Shown: positions 29,177 through 43,132, counted from the stretch's first letter. The stretch: DNA of 64,000 nucleotides from Bursaphelenchus xylophilus (GCA_904066235.2 CAJFCV020000001.1:3534001-3598000); one strand, 5' to 3'. A program made the numbers and translations. The notes: generated by a model from the letters alone, not told the origin.

Positions 29177-31237
29177 TTACAGAAAACGACGGCAAATAGT
29201 ATAGAAGATTATTGTAACGGACACGGTTGTAATAGAGTAAATTGTAATGTGTTCCCAGCATGACCATCTATTGTCCAGCGGGCTACTTTGCTCTTGCGTT
29301 GAGGGCTCATTGGTCCAACTCAGATTGAGTTTTGGGATTCCTAGCAACTCGGCTTTCCCATCGAGGATCTCCTTTGCTTTGAGGAAGTTGCAGATGGGGC
29401 ATTTGATGGGTGGAAGAACCATTACCTGAAAAAATATACATACAAATATACGTATATGAGGCACTGGTCAGGTTGAATGATCTTTGGGGCCAGAGATGGC
29501 TACTGGGCAGCAGGAAAGTCCCGACTGACAGGTAGGTCCTGCCCAGTTGGTCAAATAAGTAGTGAGATTTTGAGGGCCAGCCCAACGAAGCTTTTGCCGG
29601 ATAGAGTTTTTCGGCCAAGTTCTTTTGATGAAGGAAACAATCAAAACCAAAAAGGTAGAGCCTGATCTGGGGCTCAAAAAAACATAGGGCGCTACGTCCC
29701 GGCTCTGTTTGTGGGTGGGCCCGTTTTTGATTTCCTGTGGGTAGGCACGGTTTCAGACCGCAAATTAAGCCCGTAATTTCTGGGCCAGGACCCAGGCCGA
29801 GCTCGGAAATTTCGGGTTTGCCCGAAAGGGTTGCCCGGTCCGCACGGGCCGGGCAACTTCGTCTTGCAGCCATGCTAATAAAGTCAGTTGAGAACTAAAA
29901 CACTTACTTGATCAATAGCCCAAATGGGAAGAAGAGTCTGTTCCAAGAGCTCATGATTACTGTAAAGCATTTCCGGGAAAATCATCCTGACATCGTAGTC
30001 TTTTATCTCCTGATAGTCGATAAAATCGGGATCGGAAAATATTCCCAAATAGATGTACATTGCATCCAAATCACAGGTCTTCCGCAAGATGTAAATATGG
30101 GACTAAACAGAGGTTTTTATTACAAAAATTAATAAAAAATTCAGTGAAAATTGTAAAATACGATTACCCAAGTTTTTAAGTTTCTTACCTTTGGAATATG
30201 ACAAGTTCGATAGATGACTTCGGCCAACAATTCGTCCACATACTCGATTCCTCGAGGGTGGATGCTTAGCGCTGTTTTGATCCTGACAACGTATTTGGGG
30301 CTATTTACAATCATGAACTTCTCTTCGCAACTGACATGTTTCATAGGCTGGAATATTGTTTTTTTTTAATTTAAAAGTCATCCATTAATAGGGTAAGTGC
30401 TCCAAGTGCGACGCTCAGATTTTGATGAAACTTGGCATAAATTTGGATTAATTTTTTGTAAGAAATTTGCGAGACTCTATAGCCTCCCTTTTTACAAAAA
30501 CGACCGAGATTTTTAGTCAAAAATTTGGCAAAAAAGTGACACTTTTTTGCGAATTTTGCCATAAAAATCTTGATATTTTCCAGGAACTTTGTGAAAATGC
30601 TAACTTTTTTTTTGGTTTTGCACTGTGCATTTGAAATATCGCTGCGACGTAAGATTTTCTCAACTGCGCCGCTGCGATTTGGCTCAAAAATGTGCACAGT
30701 GCAATCGGTCTTTTTGAGGTTTGCACGGTGCGCAAAGGCAAAAATCCACAGTGCGCTGGCGACAAAAGTTCAAGATGCACTGTGCGAAAGCCAAAAATTT
30801 GTCCGGGCACTTTGTGAAAATGCCAATTTTGCACGGTGCGAAAAGCCAGAAATTGCACAGTGCAAAGAAAAAACTTGCTTTTGCACAGTGCGTGCCGCCG
30901 ATTTCAGTCCGGCGACTTTCCGGAAAGACTAGAAGGGTCTCAAGTCAAAAAAAAAGAAATGTCCGGGAACTTTGTGAAAATGCTAATAGTAAGGTGAAGT
31001 TGCCGATTTAGACTTGGGAAAGAACTGGTCATTACTATCACTTACAGTTTCAATATCATCCGGCCGATAGCAAGTGCACGTCAATTTCGCACTGTGCGTA
31101 TTACAATGGATATCTCTGTCCATAAGACAGATTCCAGAAGTCTTATTACTTGAAATGGTCGCATTCCCCAAACTTGCACGGTTCGTAACATAACCGTTTA
31201 CCGTTCCCAACAGTAAAAATAGAAATAAATATAGCAT
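29177..31237 (-). CDS. Type I membrane protein of unknown function
   Basis: Four minus-strand exons, all phase 0: 31237-31046, 30347-30189, 30102-29908, 29425-29177; 264 residues. A signal peptide (MLYLFLFLLLGTVNG) is followed by N-glycosylation sites (NAT, NKT), a Cys-rich stretch (CLMDRDIHC...CTCY), a KCPIC motif in the last exon, and a C-terminal membrane segment (ITIYSITTVSVTIIFYTI) with a short basic end CRRFL. The second and third exons read as an alpha/beta domain (VVRIKTALSIHPRG..., DPDFIDYQEIKDYDVRMIFP). I do not recognise the family. Intron 1 holds a dense cluster of TGCACAGTGCA-like palindromes; intron 3 has a GC-rich insertion (about 29480-29870) with the hairpin TTGCCCGG...CCGGGCAA. 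Confidence 0.75.
30395..30545 (+). repeat. Interspersed family C (AAGTGCGACGCTCAG terminus)
   Basis: GTGCTCCAAGTGCGACGCTC followed by AGATTTTGATGAAACTTGGC. The same terminus recurs at about 44960, 45275, 47515 (reverse), 48620 (reverse), 55227, 60385 (reverse) and 63890. Confidence 0.7.
30615..30900. repeat. Cluster of TGCACAGTGCA-like palindromes
   Basis: Eight or more variants of TTGCAC(A/T/G)GTGCAAA occur in about 290 bp: TTGCACTGTGCA, TGCACAGTGCAA, TTGCACGGTGCG, ATGCACTGTGCG, TTGCACAGTGCA and others. It lies in intron 1 of the 29177-31237 gene. Confidence 0.8.
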
Positions 31238-31665
31238 GGTAAGACAAAATCTCGGCCAATATCAGAAGAAAAACATTCCCGAATAGCGGACTGAATAATA
31301 AACCAGACGATTTTGATGGCTTATTCCTTCGACCGACGCTCTAATTCAACCATTAGTTCTATGATTATGGCAATATCTGTTCGTCTGTCGAAGAAATTTT
31401 CTTTTTACAGTAGCCTAAATGGTCCAACTGCCTTCTAAATTCAACAAATTTTCTCTGTATCAAAAATTTTTTGATTTTTTTTTGCAATTTCCACCAAAAT
31501 TTAACTTGGTCCCCCCTTGCCATAGCCTATTTTTCACTTTTAATTTTTAAAAACTTCCTCTCCAAAGCTCTCAAAATCCTCAAAAAAAATCTTAAATTAG
31601 ATTTATTCGTTCAATTCCAAAGTCAAATATCATAATTAGGGCGGACACAACATTGTACATGATCT
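31238..31665. other. Intergenic, nothing recognised
   Basis: A/T-rich spacer between the start of the type I membrane gene and the 3' end of rpt-6. No exon or repeat is evident. Confidence 0.5.
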
Positions 31666-33560
<1,895 letters not shown>

Positions 33561-34245
33561 TTTACCTGAAAAATTTGGGTAAATGGAAAAATCAAAACGA
33601 ATAACGAGAATTCTTTAAAAAAATCGGATAAAATAAGGTAAAATAAGTGTAATTTCATAAAAAATGAGCATAAAACCAACCAAAAACTGATCAAACTCGA
33701 CGAGAAAATAACAACTTTTCCGTCGATAGCATTGTCATCTTTTTGCGTAACGAAGTGTCAAAAAATTATTGGATTTTGTTTTGACGAAATGTCACGGAAT
33801 AATTACATGTGTAAAACAATGTCAAAACATTTAAATCATGAAACCGCTTCTGAATATACGATTTAATAGGTCATATTTCATAACAACGTCTTTCTCTGAC
33901 GCAATTTGACCCATTTTACAGACAATTGAGGCACTCGTATAAGCAAAGTTTCAAACAATTGTTCGTGTCCAGGGCGCAGCTCGCCCGCCCTCTATTGATT
34001 CCGCGAATGGCGTTCTTTTTTTGGGGCAACCAAAACATGTTTTGTAGGGAGTTCTCTGTACTTTTTTTTGGTGTTTTGCACAGATAGTTTACCATTCAGA
34101 TCGGGCTGTATCGAGATTTTATTATCTGATGTTGTACCAGATTATCTGTTGTAAATTTTAGGGGTTTTGTTCGTTTTCTAAGACAACTTTCAAGCTGTTT
34201 TCCTCAACGAAACAGTCAGAATCGTGGCGCACATCAAGTGCCGAT
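33561..34245. promoter_or_regulatory. Divergent intergenic region between rpt-6 and KH gene 1
   Basis: 685 bp separate two ATGs reading away from each other. Two stretches resembling GTCA(A/C)... near 33760-33795 repeat ACGAA(G/A)TGTCA. No exon seen. Confidence 0.4.
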
Positions 34246-36887
34246 ATGAAGGTAATATTTTCTTTTTTAAGCCTTTTTTGTTGTACTTGTTTTACATGAT
34301 CTTGTTCTATCGCTTTTGGCAATGTTATTCTGACCTAAATTTTTCAGGATTTCGACGATCCACTGCCGGGCTCCTGGGGACGCCGAGACCCTCCCAAGCC
34401 ATCGCATTACCGCGAGCATGAGGGCTACAGCTCAAGGGATACCAGAGATTTGAGGGACTACCGCAGTTCCAGAGATGATTTCGCTGATACGCGGCCGATT
34501 TTGGACTTCGATTACGGTCGGCGCAGCCCTCCAAGACACGAATATCATGACGATCGAGAGTTGCTGAGAGAAGACCGCAAGAGAGTGAGTTTTTCTTGGA
34601 TTTGTGTTGTGTTTTTAGAAAGACCTCCTAGTGTAAAGTGTGATTGGTTAAAATTTTCTTTTAGCCTTTGGAATCGTACAAAGAACCGTCGTTCTACACC
34701 AAGAAGGCTCCACGCCTCGATTATTTTGATAGTACTCGTTTTCTCGGTGCTCAAGGAGGATCTCAACTTCTGCAGGAAGAAACTCGCCGGTGTCTTTCGG
34801 AAATCAGCCAAGAACTTGCCATTATCGAGCAAAACCCGGAGATTCGGAGCCTGCCTCATACTCATCGCATTATCAAAGAGGGTGAGCTTTTTTTATAATT
34901 GGTATATATTACTTCTTTGTTCCAAAGGGAATGTTGCCTACTGTAATATTAAGCTTTGTGATTTTAGAGGTCGAAAACATCACTGGTAACACTAATGTGG
35001 ATTGGTTGGACGTCGAGTCGGATAAGTTCATTATTCGCGTCTACAAAAGAGTTCTTCTTCCACCCAGCAGACATCCGGTAAGTTTGACGTCAAGTATAAT
35101 ATAAAAATTTTTGTATTTCTTATTGATATTGTCTCAATGATAATCTTACAGAATTCTAATGTCGTTGGCAAGCTTATGGGCGCTGGTGGTCGAACTCTTC
35201 GATTGATCTGCACCAAATATAAGAGCTCTATTTCCGTTTGTGGAGCGGGTAGTCGAAAAGATCCTAAAGAGGAGGAGCAACTCCTCAGAACCGGTGAACC
35301 TCAATATCAACATCTGAACTTCCCATTACATGCCGAAATTACTACTGTGGGCCCTCCTCATCTGGCTTATAGTCGATTGGCCGATGTTTTGACTATCATC
35401 CATCTCTGCTGTACTACGGTAGGTTGTTGTTTGAGTTGAAGTTGTTGTTTCTGGTGTGGAATATGAGTTAATTCTCACCTTATGGCTCTAACAGTCATAA
35501 TGTTACTGTATCTTCGCGAAGAAAACATGTGAAGATGAATATGTTATATCTAATTATTTTGATTATAAAAACGGACAATTGAATCCGGTGAAATGGGAGA
35601 TTTGAGCAAGCGTTGAAAACAAGGTACCGAAAAGAAAACGAAACGACAACAATTATAAACCAACTATAACGGCAACAAAGAAATCATTATGTTTACGATT
35701 ACATTAGAGTTTGAATAGGGTTACAAAAAGCAATATTTATCAAAGAAAAGGAAAAAAATTAAGTAACCGTATTTTTTTACGACAAGTATTCTGAATTTGA
35801 GATTTTGTGATACATTTGAAGTTTAAAAAAATATAGAAAAAAGAACATGAAATAATAATCGAAAATGTGCGATACAATACAAAAGAGACAACAGAAGAGC
35901 TATCGACACGTCTAGAAACAATTAAGTTTCAGCTGGGAATAGGATTCGAAACAAGAATCCTGTTATAAGCTGAAACTTGGATTTATGGGGGAACATATTA
36001 CAACTGTTACGAAGTGTAATATGAGCGAGGCTTTACGGCAACTTGACAAAGACCATCGAGTGTTAGAAGGTCTTTGTTAAAGTTAGTTGTAAATTCCCCG
36101 AGTTTATGGCAAAAATCAAGATAAATGTGTAATTCTAAGATTTAAATCAGGGAAAATTTGAAAGGCATGTGGAAACCCAGATATTCTCATTTCAAAAGAA
36201 ATGCAATTCGGTTTCGATTTGAAAGATGAAGGAAATTTGAAAAACTGCACAAAATGTGTATAAAAATACAAAAAGGGAAATGTTGCTGCAGATCCAGAGT
36301 TCTGTTGAAAAGAATGTTGAGAAAAGGTTGCACGAATAAAACGAGAATTATGTCGCCTTGATCATGAAGTGTTTTGCCAGCCGATGCAAGGCTGACAGTC
36401 CATTTCATGATCGCCGATGAAAGACTCATACCATGATATTCATGAAGTGCCTTGCCAACCGCCGAAAGGTTGACAAGGCATTTCATGGGATCATAAACAA
36501 ATATACGCGAGACGAGAGAAACCCAGGCTAATCCGACTAAAATTACAGGATGAAGCCTTCGAATACAACGGAATTCGCTTCGAATCTCACGGAAAACGAC
36601 GCGACGGCGATTCTAGTTACAAATCCTTCAGAGGAGAACACGACGATCGTTCCCGTGATCATCATGAATCTCACCGAGATGAGATTGACGAAGAAGTTGG
36701 ACAAAAGGAAGATCGTCATCGAGGTTACGAAGACGAAAGAGAAACAAGAGAAAGACCGGAGAGATCTCATGACGGCTCAAGAGGTCGCGGTCCGCGTGGC
36801 GGAGGAAGAGGAGGCGGCCGTGGCGGAGGATTCGTCCCCAGAAGAGGCGGCCGTGGAGCCAGAGGAGGATTCGTTCCGAGAAGATGA
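34246..36887 (+). CDS. KH/STAR-type RNA-binding protein 1 (Sam68-like)
   Basis: Six exons (34246-34251, 34348-34584, 34665-34881, 34968-35077, 35152-35418, 36549-36887) encode 391 residues; the first exon is only ATG AAG. Order: charged Arg/Asp-rich N terminus (about 1-80), QUA1-like helical segment (TRFLGAQGGSQLLQEETRRC), KH domain (about 180-270; FIIRVYKRVLLPP...VVGKLMGAGGRTLRLI), Arg/Glu/His-rich stretch, and a C-terminal RGG box (RGRGPRGGGRGGGRGGG). The KH loop is GAGG rather than the canonical GPKG of its neighbour. The family binds A/U-rich RNA and controls splicing or translation. The last exon has another open frame (36550-36903) that loses the RGG box and was rejected. Tandem paralogue of the next gene. 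Confidence 0.85.
35924..36487 (+). ncRNA. Four tandem RNA-hairpin candidates in intron 5 of KH gene 1
   Basis: Hairpins at 35924-35978 (11-bp perfect outer stem AAGTTTCAGCT/AGCTGAAACTT plus AGGATTC/GAATCCT), about 36040-36084 (ACAAAGACC/GGTCTTTGT), 36360-36412 (GATCATGAA/TTCATGATC, AGCC/GGCT) and 36441-36487 (20-bp stem with one G-U and one mismatch, loop GCCGAAA). The last two share CATGAAGTG..TTGCCA.CC. Such structures could be structured RNAs or autoregulatory sites; no known RNA family is recognised. Confidence 0.4.
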
Positions 36888-37682
36888 GAAATCAAAAGAA
36901 TAAGATGTTGTTTTTGCAATCGAAAGACTAAAATTATTAATATTTATCATGAGTTTAATTTAGTTTCAATTTTTGTTGCGTGTTTCTAAAATGATCAAAT
37001 TCAAAATCTCAATTTGCCGACTGTGCTGATAAAATAAAATTTTTACAAGCTGACAAGTACTATGCAGAGAAAATGGTTGAAGACCATGAATATCTATACA
37101 TTTGCAGATGATTTTATATTTTGAAGAAGACTAAGCCCTATCAAATTTCCTTCAAGGATATACAATTCAAAAAAAGATGAAGACATACCGTTTTTACGAT
37201 AATTCAACTAATGGAGATGTAAGTTGGACTTTTACAGTTGAATAGGTCAAATAAGATCCAGCGAAAACAAAGCAAAAAATAGTGTGGAAGCCTAAGACAA
37301 AAATTAAGATTAGAAGTGTTGCTGAGAATCGGCATATAACGTTTTTTTTCAAACTCAAAGCTGGAAAGGTCTTATGGTGCCAAAAATTTTCGAACTGGTC
37401 TAATTTTGTAAGTATGAGGTTGCCTAGCAAGAAGGTTTGCTGCAAAAAATGAAGAAAAAATGTGGCCAGAATAGCGAAGGCCTTTGTAGAAGTAGGTGAA
37501 AACATTTTGAGAACAAGTTTTTAGGTAGTTATTTGCAAGGTATGAGCCAAAACCTTCAAGGCTGTGTGAATGTGACACATCCCACAGATAAACCTTGACA
37601 AATGCAAAAAAGAATTATCCAGCCAACAAGTAAAGTGTAGACAAACAGAAAAAAACAAACCGAAAAAGCCGCACGTGCCAAA

Positions 37683-37870
37683 CGCACGGTCGCTCCAACT
37701 TTACAAGTCTAGAGGGGTTCGGAGTAGATTTGGAAACTTTTCAGCTATCCTGCTCAGCTACGATGTTTAGCCATGACTGGGAAACATCGTAGCTGAGCAG
37801 TATGGCTGAAAAGTTTTTTTAAATCTGCTCGGAACCCCTCTGGATTTGTAAAGTTGGAGCAATCGTGCGC
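37683..37870. repeat. Long hairpin, arms about 87 bp, 13-bp loop
   Basis: Left arm 37683-37768 and right arm 37782-37870 pair almost throughout (CATCGTAGCTGAGCAG, AACCCCTCT, TTGTAAAGTTGGAGC), with small mismatches. It lies between the two KH genes; 36888-38634 holds no exon otherwise. Confidence 0.85.
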
Positions 37871-38634
37871 ATAATTGGTAGTAGATTTTTAAGCTGATTT
37901 TGTCTATTGATATACTCAATGTAATTAAAATTATTTTTCAGGAACAAAATTATTATCAGAGCCTGCCAAGACGATCAACATGACTTGATACAGTCTCAAA
38001 CTTTTTTTCATCGGCTGGGATTTATCTATTTTGGGGAGAAGTGGTTTTTGCGGGAAAGGGGTTTACTTTGGGGGTTTTGTGCCGAAGAAATGTTTTGCAA
38101 AAATTTTTGGCATAAATTATAATATTTTTCGTATTTCACATTAGGGCCGTGGTATATGAGCTGAAAATTAATGGGTCAATTTTTTCGACTTTTACGACAA
38201 AATTATTTTAAATGTGATGGGTATTTATATTCGCGAACTTGTAATAAAATTTATCGCGTTACAATTGGCTTTAGCCATTTTTTTATTAAAAATATTATAT
38301 GAAAATTTAGATAATTCGACTCCGTAAATCTATTAAAAATCTCCGAAAAGTTAAATCGCCGGTTCACGTCCAACGGACTAAAATTTGAATAAAACTCACA
38401 GTTAAAAAGGTAAAGGTTTGTCTCAAAAGTTATAAATTGTGTTGTAAAATAGGTCAAAAATTTGAAAAAAAGAGTTAAAATTGGTAAAAAAAATAATGTT
38501 TTGAAATTTTCGGGGCAATTTTAAACGATTTTTTGGTAAATTTGAGTTGATCATTAGTATTTATTAAGTTTTTGGCGTTAAAAGTAATAATTTTGCTTTC
38601 AGGTAACTTGAAGTTCAATTTATAACCGGAAAAA

Positions 38635-40370
38635 TGGATTACGGTGCTGGTGGATATGAAGTAAGTTTGATTTTTTTGGGTTGGAAGGTCGAAAAAGAAC
38701 TTTTTTAAATCCTTGTGATCTGTTTTGATACCAAATTTAATCTATATTTGAGATCTTTTTTTAATTTTTTTGTCGACTGAAAAAATTTTGAAGTATTTTG
38801 AAGAGTGGTTTTTATAAAAATATTTTTCCAGGAAGGTTACGGAGCTCCCCAGGAGTATGCCAACTATGGCTACGGTGCGCCAGTTCTGCCACCTCGCGGT
38901 GGAATGCCCCCAAGAGGCGGCCCAGCCCCTCGTGGAGGCGGAGGCCCAAGGGGAAGAGGAGGTCCCCCTCGCGGCGGACATCCAGGACAACGCCCAGGCC
39001 CCGGTGGATTTGGCGGAGGCGGCCAAGGCTTCGATGGATTCGGAGGAGGCAATCCGGGATTCCAGCCACCCTACGAACAAAGCCCACTCGATGCGGAAGT
39101 TGAGATTGTCACCAGAGAAATGCATCAAGAGATTGGATTGTTGGATCAAGGAGGAGAATATGGAGAGCAGTTCAAGAACGCCAGAAGATTGTTGGTCACT
39201 GGTGAGTTGGTTTTTGTTTTTGTCGTTGGATTTTAGGGAAATTGGAAGAGTCGAAGCAAAAATGGATCAGAAAGCTGGTCTAATATGATTTTTTGCATTG
39301 GTAATGAGTCTTGTTGCAGAAGTCGAGCGTCTCGAGAACAATATTGACCCAGAATGGTTGGAAGTTGACGTCGAGAAGCCGATTCGTCTCATCCGCAAGG
39401 TCCTGATCCCAACTTTCCGCCATCCTCGCTTCAATTACGTTGGAAAAGTCCTCGGACCGAAAGGAACTACTCTCCAAAACATTGCCAAGCAGTTCAAGTG
39501 CCATGTCTACGTTTTGGGAAGAGGATCCACTCGCGACAGAAAACAGGAAGAAGAACTTTTGAACTCGGGAGACCCGGCTTATGCGCACTATGCTGGACCG
39601 TTGCATGTGAAGATTGAGACAAATGCTCCGCCTTCATTGGCCTACCAAAGAGTGGCAAACGTTCTGGATGTCTTGAGACAACTTTTGCAGCCGGTAAGAG
39701 AGGAGGTTTATGTTTTTGTAGGGAACTTTTTGAAATTTTGATTTGTGGAGCAATAAGCGAGTGGTGGAAAATATTGTTTACTTGGGAGTGTAAGTAGACT
39801 CTGACTAGTTGTAAAAGAAATTAAAAATTTAATTCAAAATTAGACGTCATTTTTATATTGTAGTAGGCAAATTTTTGAGATAATTTTTTTGCAGACGGAA
39901 GGTCGTAGAAAAGTATTTTTAATATACGTTTATAGGTAGGTTACATCTTGCTGCAACATTATTTTGATTTTACATGAAAAATTAGACATCTTTTTATATT
40001 GTACTAGGCATTTTGTTCGATTTTGACCTCTTTTTTCCAGGTGAAAGAAACCCACATTCCCGGAATCACCACTGGTGTCCCAGAAGGCGACGACAAGGAC
40101 GACAAGAATGGCGATGATGATGACGATGACGGCGACAAAGAATTGAAAGGACTGAAGCCACAGCCAGGAGGTGGACCACGCGGCCAAAATCGCCCACCAA
40201 GAGGAGGCCCACCCGGCGGCAGAGGAGGCCCGGGACGTGGAATGGGCGGCCCCAGAGGCAATGGAATGGGCGGCAGAGGAGGCCCACCACGAGGCGGTGG
40301 CCGCGGAGGTCCAGGCGGCCCCATGCGTCGTGGCGGACCCCCAAGAGGCGGCGGATTCGCCCCATACTAA
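38635..40370 (+). CDS. KH/STAR-type RNA-binding protein 2 (Sam68-like)
   Basis: Four exons (38635-38661, 38832-39201, 39320-39693, 40041-40370) encode 366 residues. An acceptor (TTGCTTTCAG) 30 bp before the ATG suggests a trans-splice or leader splice site. Order: N-terminal Gly/Tyr and RGG-rich region (about 10-80), QUA1-like segment (PLDAEVEIVTREMHQEIGLL), KH domain with canonical GPKGTT loop (NYVGKVLGPKGTTLQNIAKQ), a run of Asp/Lys (DDKDDKNGDDDDDDGDKE), and a long C-terminal RGG/PRGG region. The E|EVE intron position is shared with gene 1, whereas the intron at RHP|NSN of gene 1 is absent. Long antisense frames here are shadows of the Gly-rich repeats. Confidence 0.9.
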
Positions 40371-40761
40371 ATGATCTTCCAATAGCATCTCTCGTTTTTA
40401 ATCTTTTTTGGATTTTCTTGGTCTGAATTAGCATATAATCATACATGTTTTGGGGGGAGTATTAATATTTATTTTTCTCTCGACGTTTTGACCGTTCTAA
40501 TGAAATCACTATTAAATTATCATATTAATTTTTGAGTAATCACTGTCTGGATTGTCGGTTTTCACGAATTCAGTGTTGTTTTTGATGTTAGAAAATAAAG
40601 TCGGAATAAAAAATTGGATTGGGCTTTTCAAGTAAAAAAACATGAAATCTGCGGATTAGATGTAGTCCCTCTGTTCAAAAACCTATTTATAAAGGGAAAA
40701 TGTTTTTGTTTGACGTAGAGTTCAACAAGTGGGTCTGCGTGGGGTCGAAGATCTTCAATTG

Positions 40762-40900
40762 ACCACTCTGTCGGGAAAATAGTGGACTCATGTTTCCGCG
40801 CCAATAAAGCTGTTGAAAAATGCAATTTGATTTTGCCCTGACACAATTCATTTTCCCGCCGGCGAATTTGCAATTTCCGATGCCAAAGCGTGGTCACTAG
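40762..40900. mobile_element. MITE family A, copy 7 (degenerate)
   Basis: CTCTGTCGGGAAAATAGTGG at left and the core CAATTTGATTTTGCCCTGAC; the right terminus has decayed. Confidence 0.65.
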
Positions 40901-41713
40901 AGTATCTGCAGAGTGTAGTGGGAAATTGCGCCTATGGAGGTCGACTCATAGACTAACTTTTTTGAAGAAACTTGTCAATTTGTGACTGCGGAATTTTACT
41001 TTGTATTGTCTTTATTTTTTTGAGGTATTGACTCAATTTTTAGTTAAATTTTGCACTTTTTTATACATATATAATTATATATGTGCCCAATAGCAGCGCC
41101 ACGTATCATATAGATACGCCCCGACTCGAAAGGGTCGTAGGTACCCTTGATAAGAATGAGTTAGTTGATTTGGGAGTCAAGGAGGAAGGAGGTTCGGGAG
41201 AACCGAGTCGCCCCTCTATCTGGAGTTAGGCCTAGTAGTTGTCTTATATTTTACCGTTTTCCCTTTTATTGTATCTTGTATTTGATCATTGACCTTTTTT
41301 TGGCATCATTGTTATATGCATCTCTTTAAGAAGTTCTTGATTTGTCAATAAACTTGTAATTGAATGACTCGTGAAATGCCTTAGAAGGGCAATCAATAAA
41401 ATAACTATTATTAAATATTTCGAAGATTCTTCAGCCCAGTTACAACTGCCCGAGGCAATAAAGTCCCTGGGACTTCGCCGTGCGCTAAAAATAAATATAT
41501 GTATCATCCAACGATGGCTCTGAAAAATAAGAATTTCTTTTGATGCCTCATGCAGGGAATTTTTGAAATTTTGTGTTCCATCTCTTTACATAGTGACTGG
41601 TTGAACGGATGACTCTTGTGGCTCTTCCTAGCTGTTAGGAATGTTCTTCAGGAATGGATGTATCTCTTCAAAATAAAAAAATCTCAGTGAGCGCTTCTTC
41701 TTTTTTGATGATT

Positions 41714-41862
41714 TATCAGTGTGTAGGGAAAATATTGTGGAGTTAGCCCAATTGCATATCATCTTTTTGCGATGGCTCACCGCGGCTGATGCTTTAGAGG
41801 CTGATGCAAGGGTTGGTACTTTACAGCAAGAAGTCCACATTATTTTCCCGACAGACTGATAT
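41714..41862. mobile_element. MITE family A, copy 8 (GTGGATT subfamily)
   Basis: TATCAGTGTGTAGGGAAAAT and TATTTTCCCGACAGACTGAT. Confidence 0.8.
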
Positions 41863-42469
41863 ACGATACATAAAAAATTGAAAGGCCACTTTTTCGTTCC
41901 TCCACTTTTTTCACATAGACAATACAAAGAACTTTGCTAGTTCACAACAAAAGGCTCCTCCTTTCTTGCAGACTGCCGAACGAATTTAAAAAAAAGCGCG
42001 TCAAAGACCTATAACTTCATTATTCCCAAATCTCAATATTTTATTAACCTTGTAAATCCTTTGTTTCGGCTCTACCGTTTTTCACGAGCCTTGGCGTTCG
42101 CGGAATTATAGCCTAGCGGCTTTTTTCTTCATACTTTTGTGGATCCCACACTAAACTTGCAAGATTCTCTCGCATAAAATGTTCGCATTGCCCCGGGCGA
42201 CACGATAACAAAATAGTCACAAAACCCGTTGCACCTGGAGATTTCTCTCCGAAATTTGCCAAAAGGGTAAACTTTATGCTATAGCGTGTGGACTTCTGAC
42301 ATGGGGAAGGAGCCAAGGGATCCGCTAAAGGAGCTGCTTCTGAGTGTTGAAGGTAGGTATTGAAAGTTACAGTAGTTTTATGAAAAATGGAGCTTTTGGG
42401 TGGACCACAGTATATATGTGCAGTCAAAACTCTGCATAAGGGATTTTATGGAACAAAAAATCCTTATTA

Positions 42470-42605
42470 TATCAGTCTGTCGGGAAAATAATGAGCGGCA
42501 GAGCGTGTTGCCGCCGAGGAAATGAATTGTGTATCAAATACCTTTCACTTCAGCGACACGATCGTCGCACCAACAATATGCTTATTATTTTCCCGACAGA
42601 CTGAT
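42470..42605. mobile_element. MITE family A, copy 9
   Basis: TATCAGTCTGTCGGGAAAAT and TTTTCCCGACAGACTGATA. Perhaps inserted in a pogo-like relic whose end reads CAGTCAAAACTCTGCATAAG (42421). Confidence 0.85.
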
Positions 42606-42989
42606 AATGGCATTCCCCTGAAATCCTGTGATATTATAGAAAGGCTTTATAAAAATTAATTCCAGGGCCCCCAAAGTTGTTTGTTATATACAGTTTTTGT
42701 CTTATGGAAGTTCGTTGTCCTAAAAATCCTCATATATATTATGTGTTTGCCCTTTAAAACTTCGAAAAATCCGTTTTTGCGCATTTTCCTTTAAGCTCCC
42801 GAAAAAACAGTTTGTTGAGCCGTCGGCTGAGCAATCCAAAACGGTTTTGATCATGCTGTTTGTAGGTTCATGGTCGAGAGAGGGATATCTCGCCTTCTTG
42901 TTGGGTTTGTTTCAAAAAAGGGATAACGGGAAGCAAGAGTTTCGAAATTCGCGTGAAACTAGGAACAAAACTCCTCTGAGATCAACATG

Positions 42990-43132
42990 CCAGCCTGTCC
43001 GGAAAATAATGTGGATTTGTCGTAGCAGCTGTCTCGTCTCATCAAAATTGCAGCCCAGGCTAGTCGTCGCAAAGCGATGACAGGCGATCCAAAGGGACGA
43101 GGAATCCACATTATTTTCCCGACAGAGTGATA
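42990..43132. mobile_element. MITE family A, copy 10 (GTGGATT subfamily)
   Basis: CAGCCTGTCCGGAAAATAAT and TTTTCCCGACAGAGTGATA. Abuts copy 11. Confidence 0.8.

Noticed and set aside
29307..29873. 188-codon minus-strand frame
   Set aside because: It crosses exon 4 of the type I membrane gene in another frame and a GC-rich intron insertion; the spliced frame with signal peptide and membrane segment is better.
36550..36903. 118-codon plus-strand open frame over the last exon of KH gene 1
   Set aside because: It is the wrong frame: the spliced frame from 36549 joins in phase and ends in an RGG box typical of the family, whereas this one gives low-complexity Glu/Thr-rich sequence.
38742..39149. 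Long minus-strand and alternative plus-strand frames across the Gly/Arg-rich part of KH gene 2
   Set aside because: Shadows of GGN/CGN codon repeats; no splice support, while the KH-domain frame is clear.
39930..40446. Minus-strand Pro/Trp/Ala-rich frames
   Set aside because: Antisense readings of the C-terminal RGG repeats.
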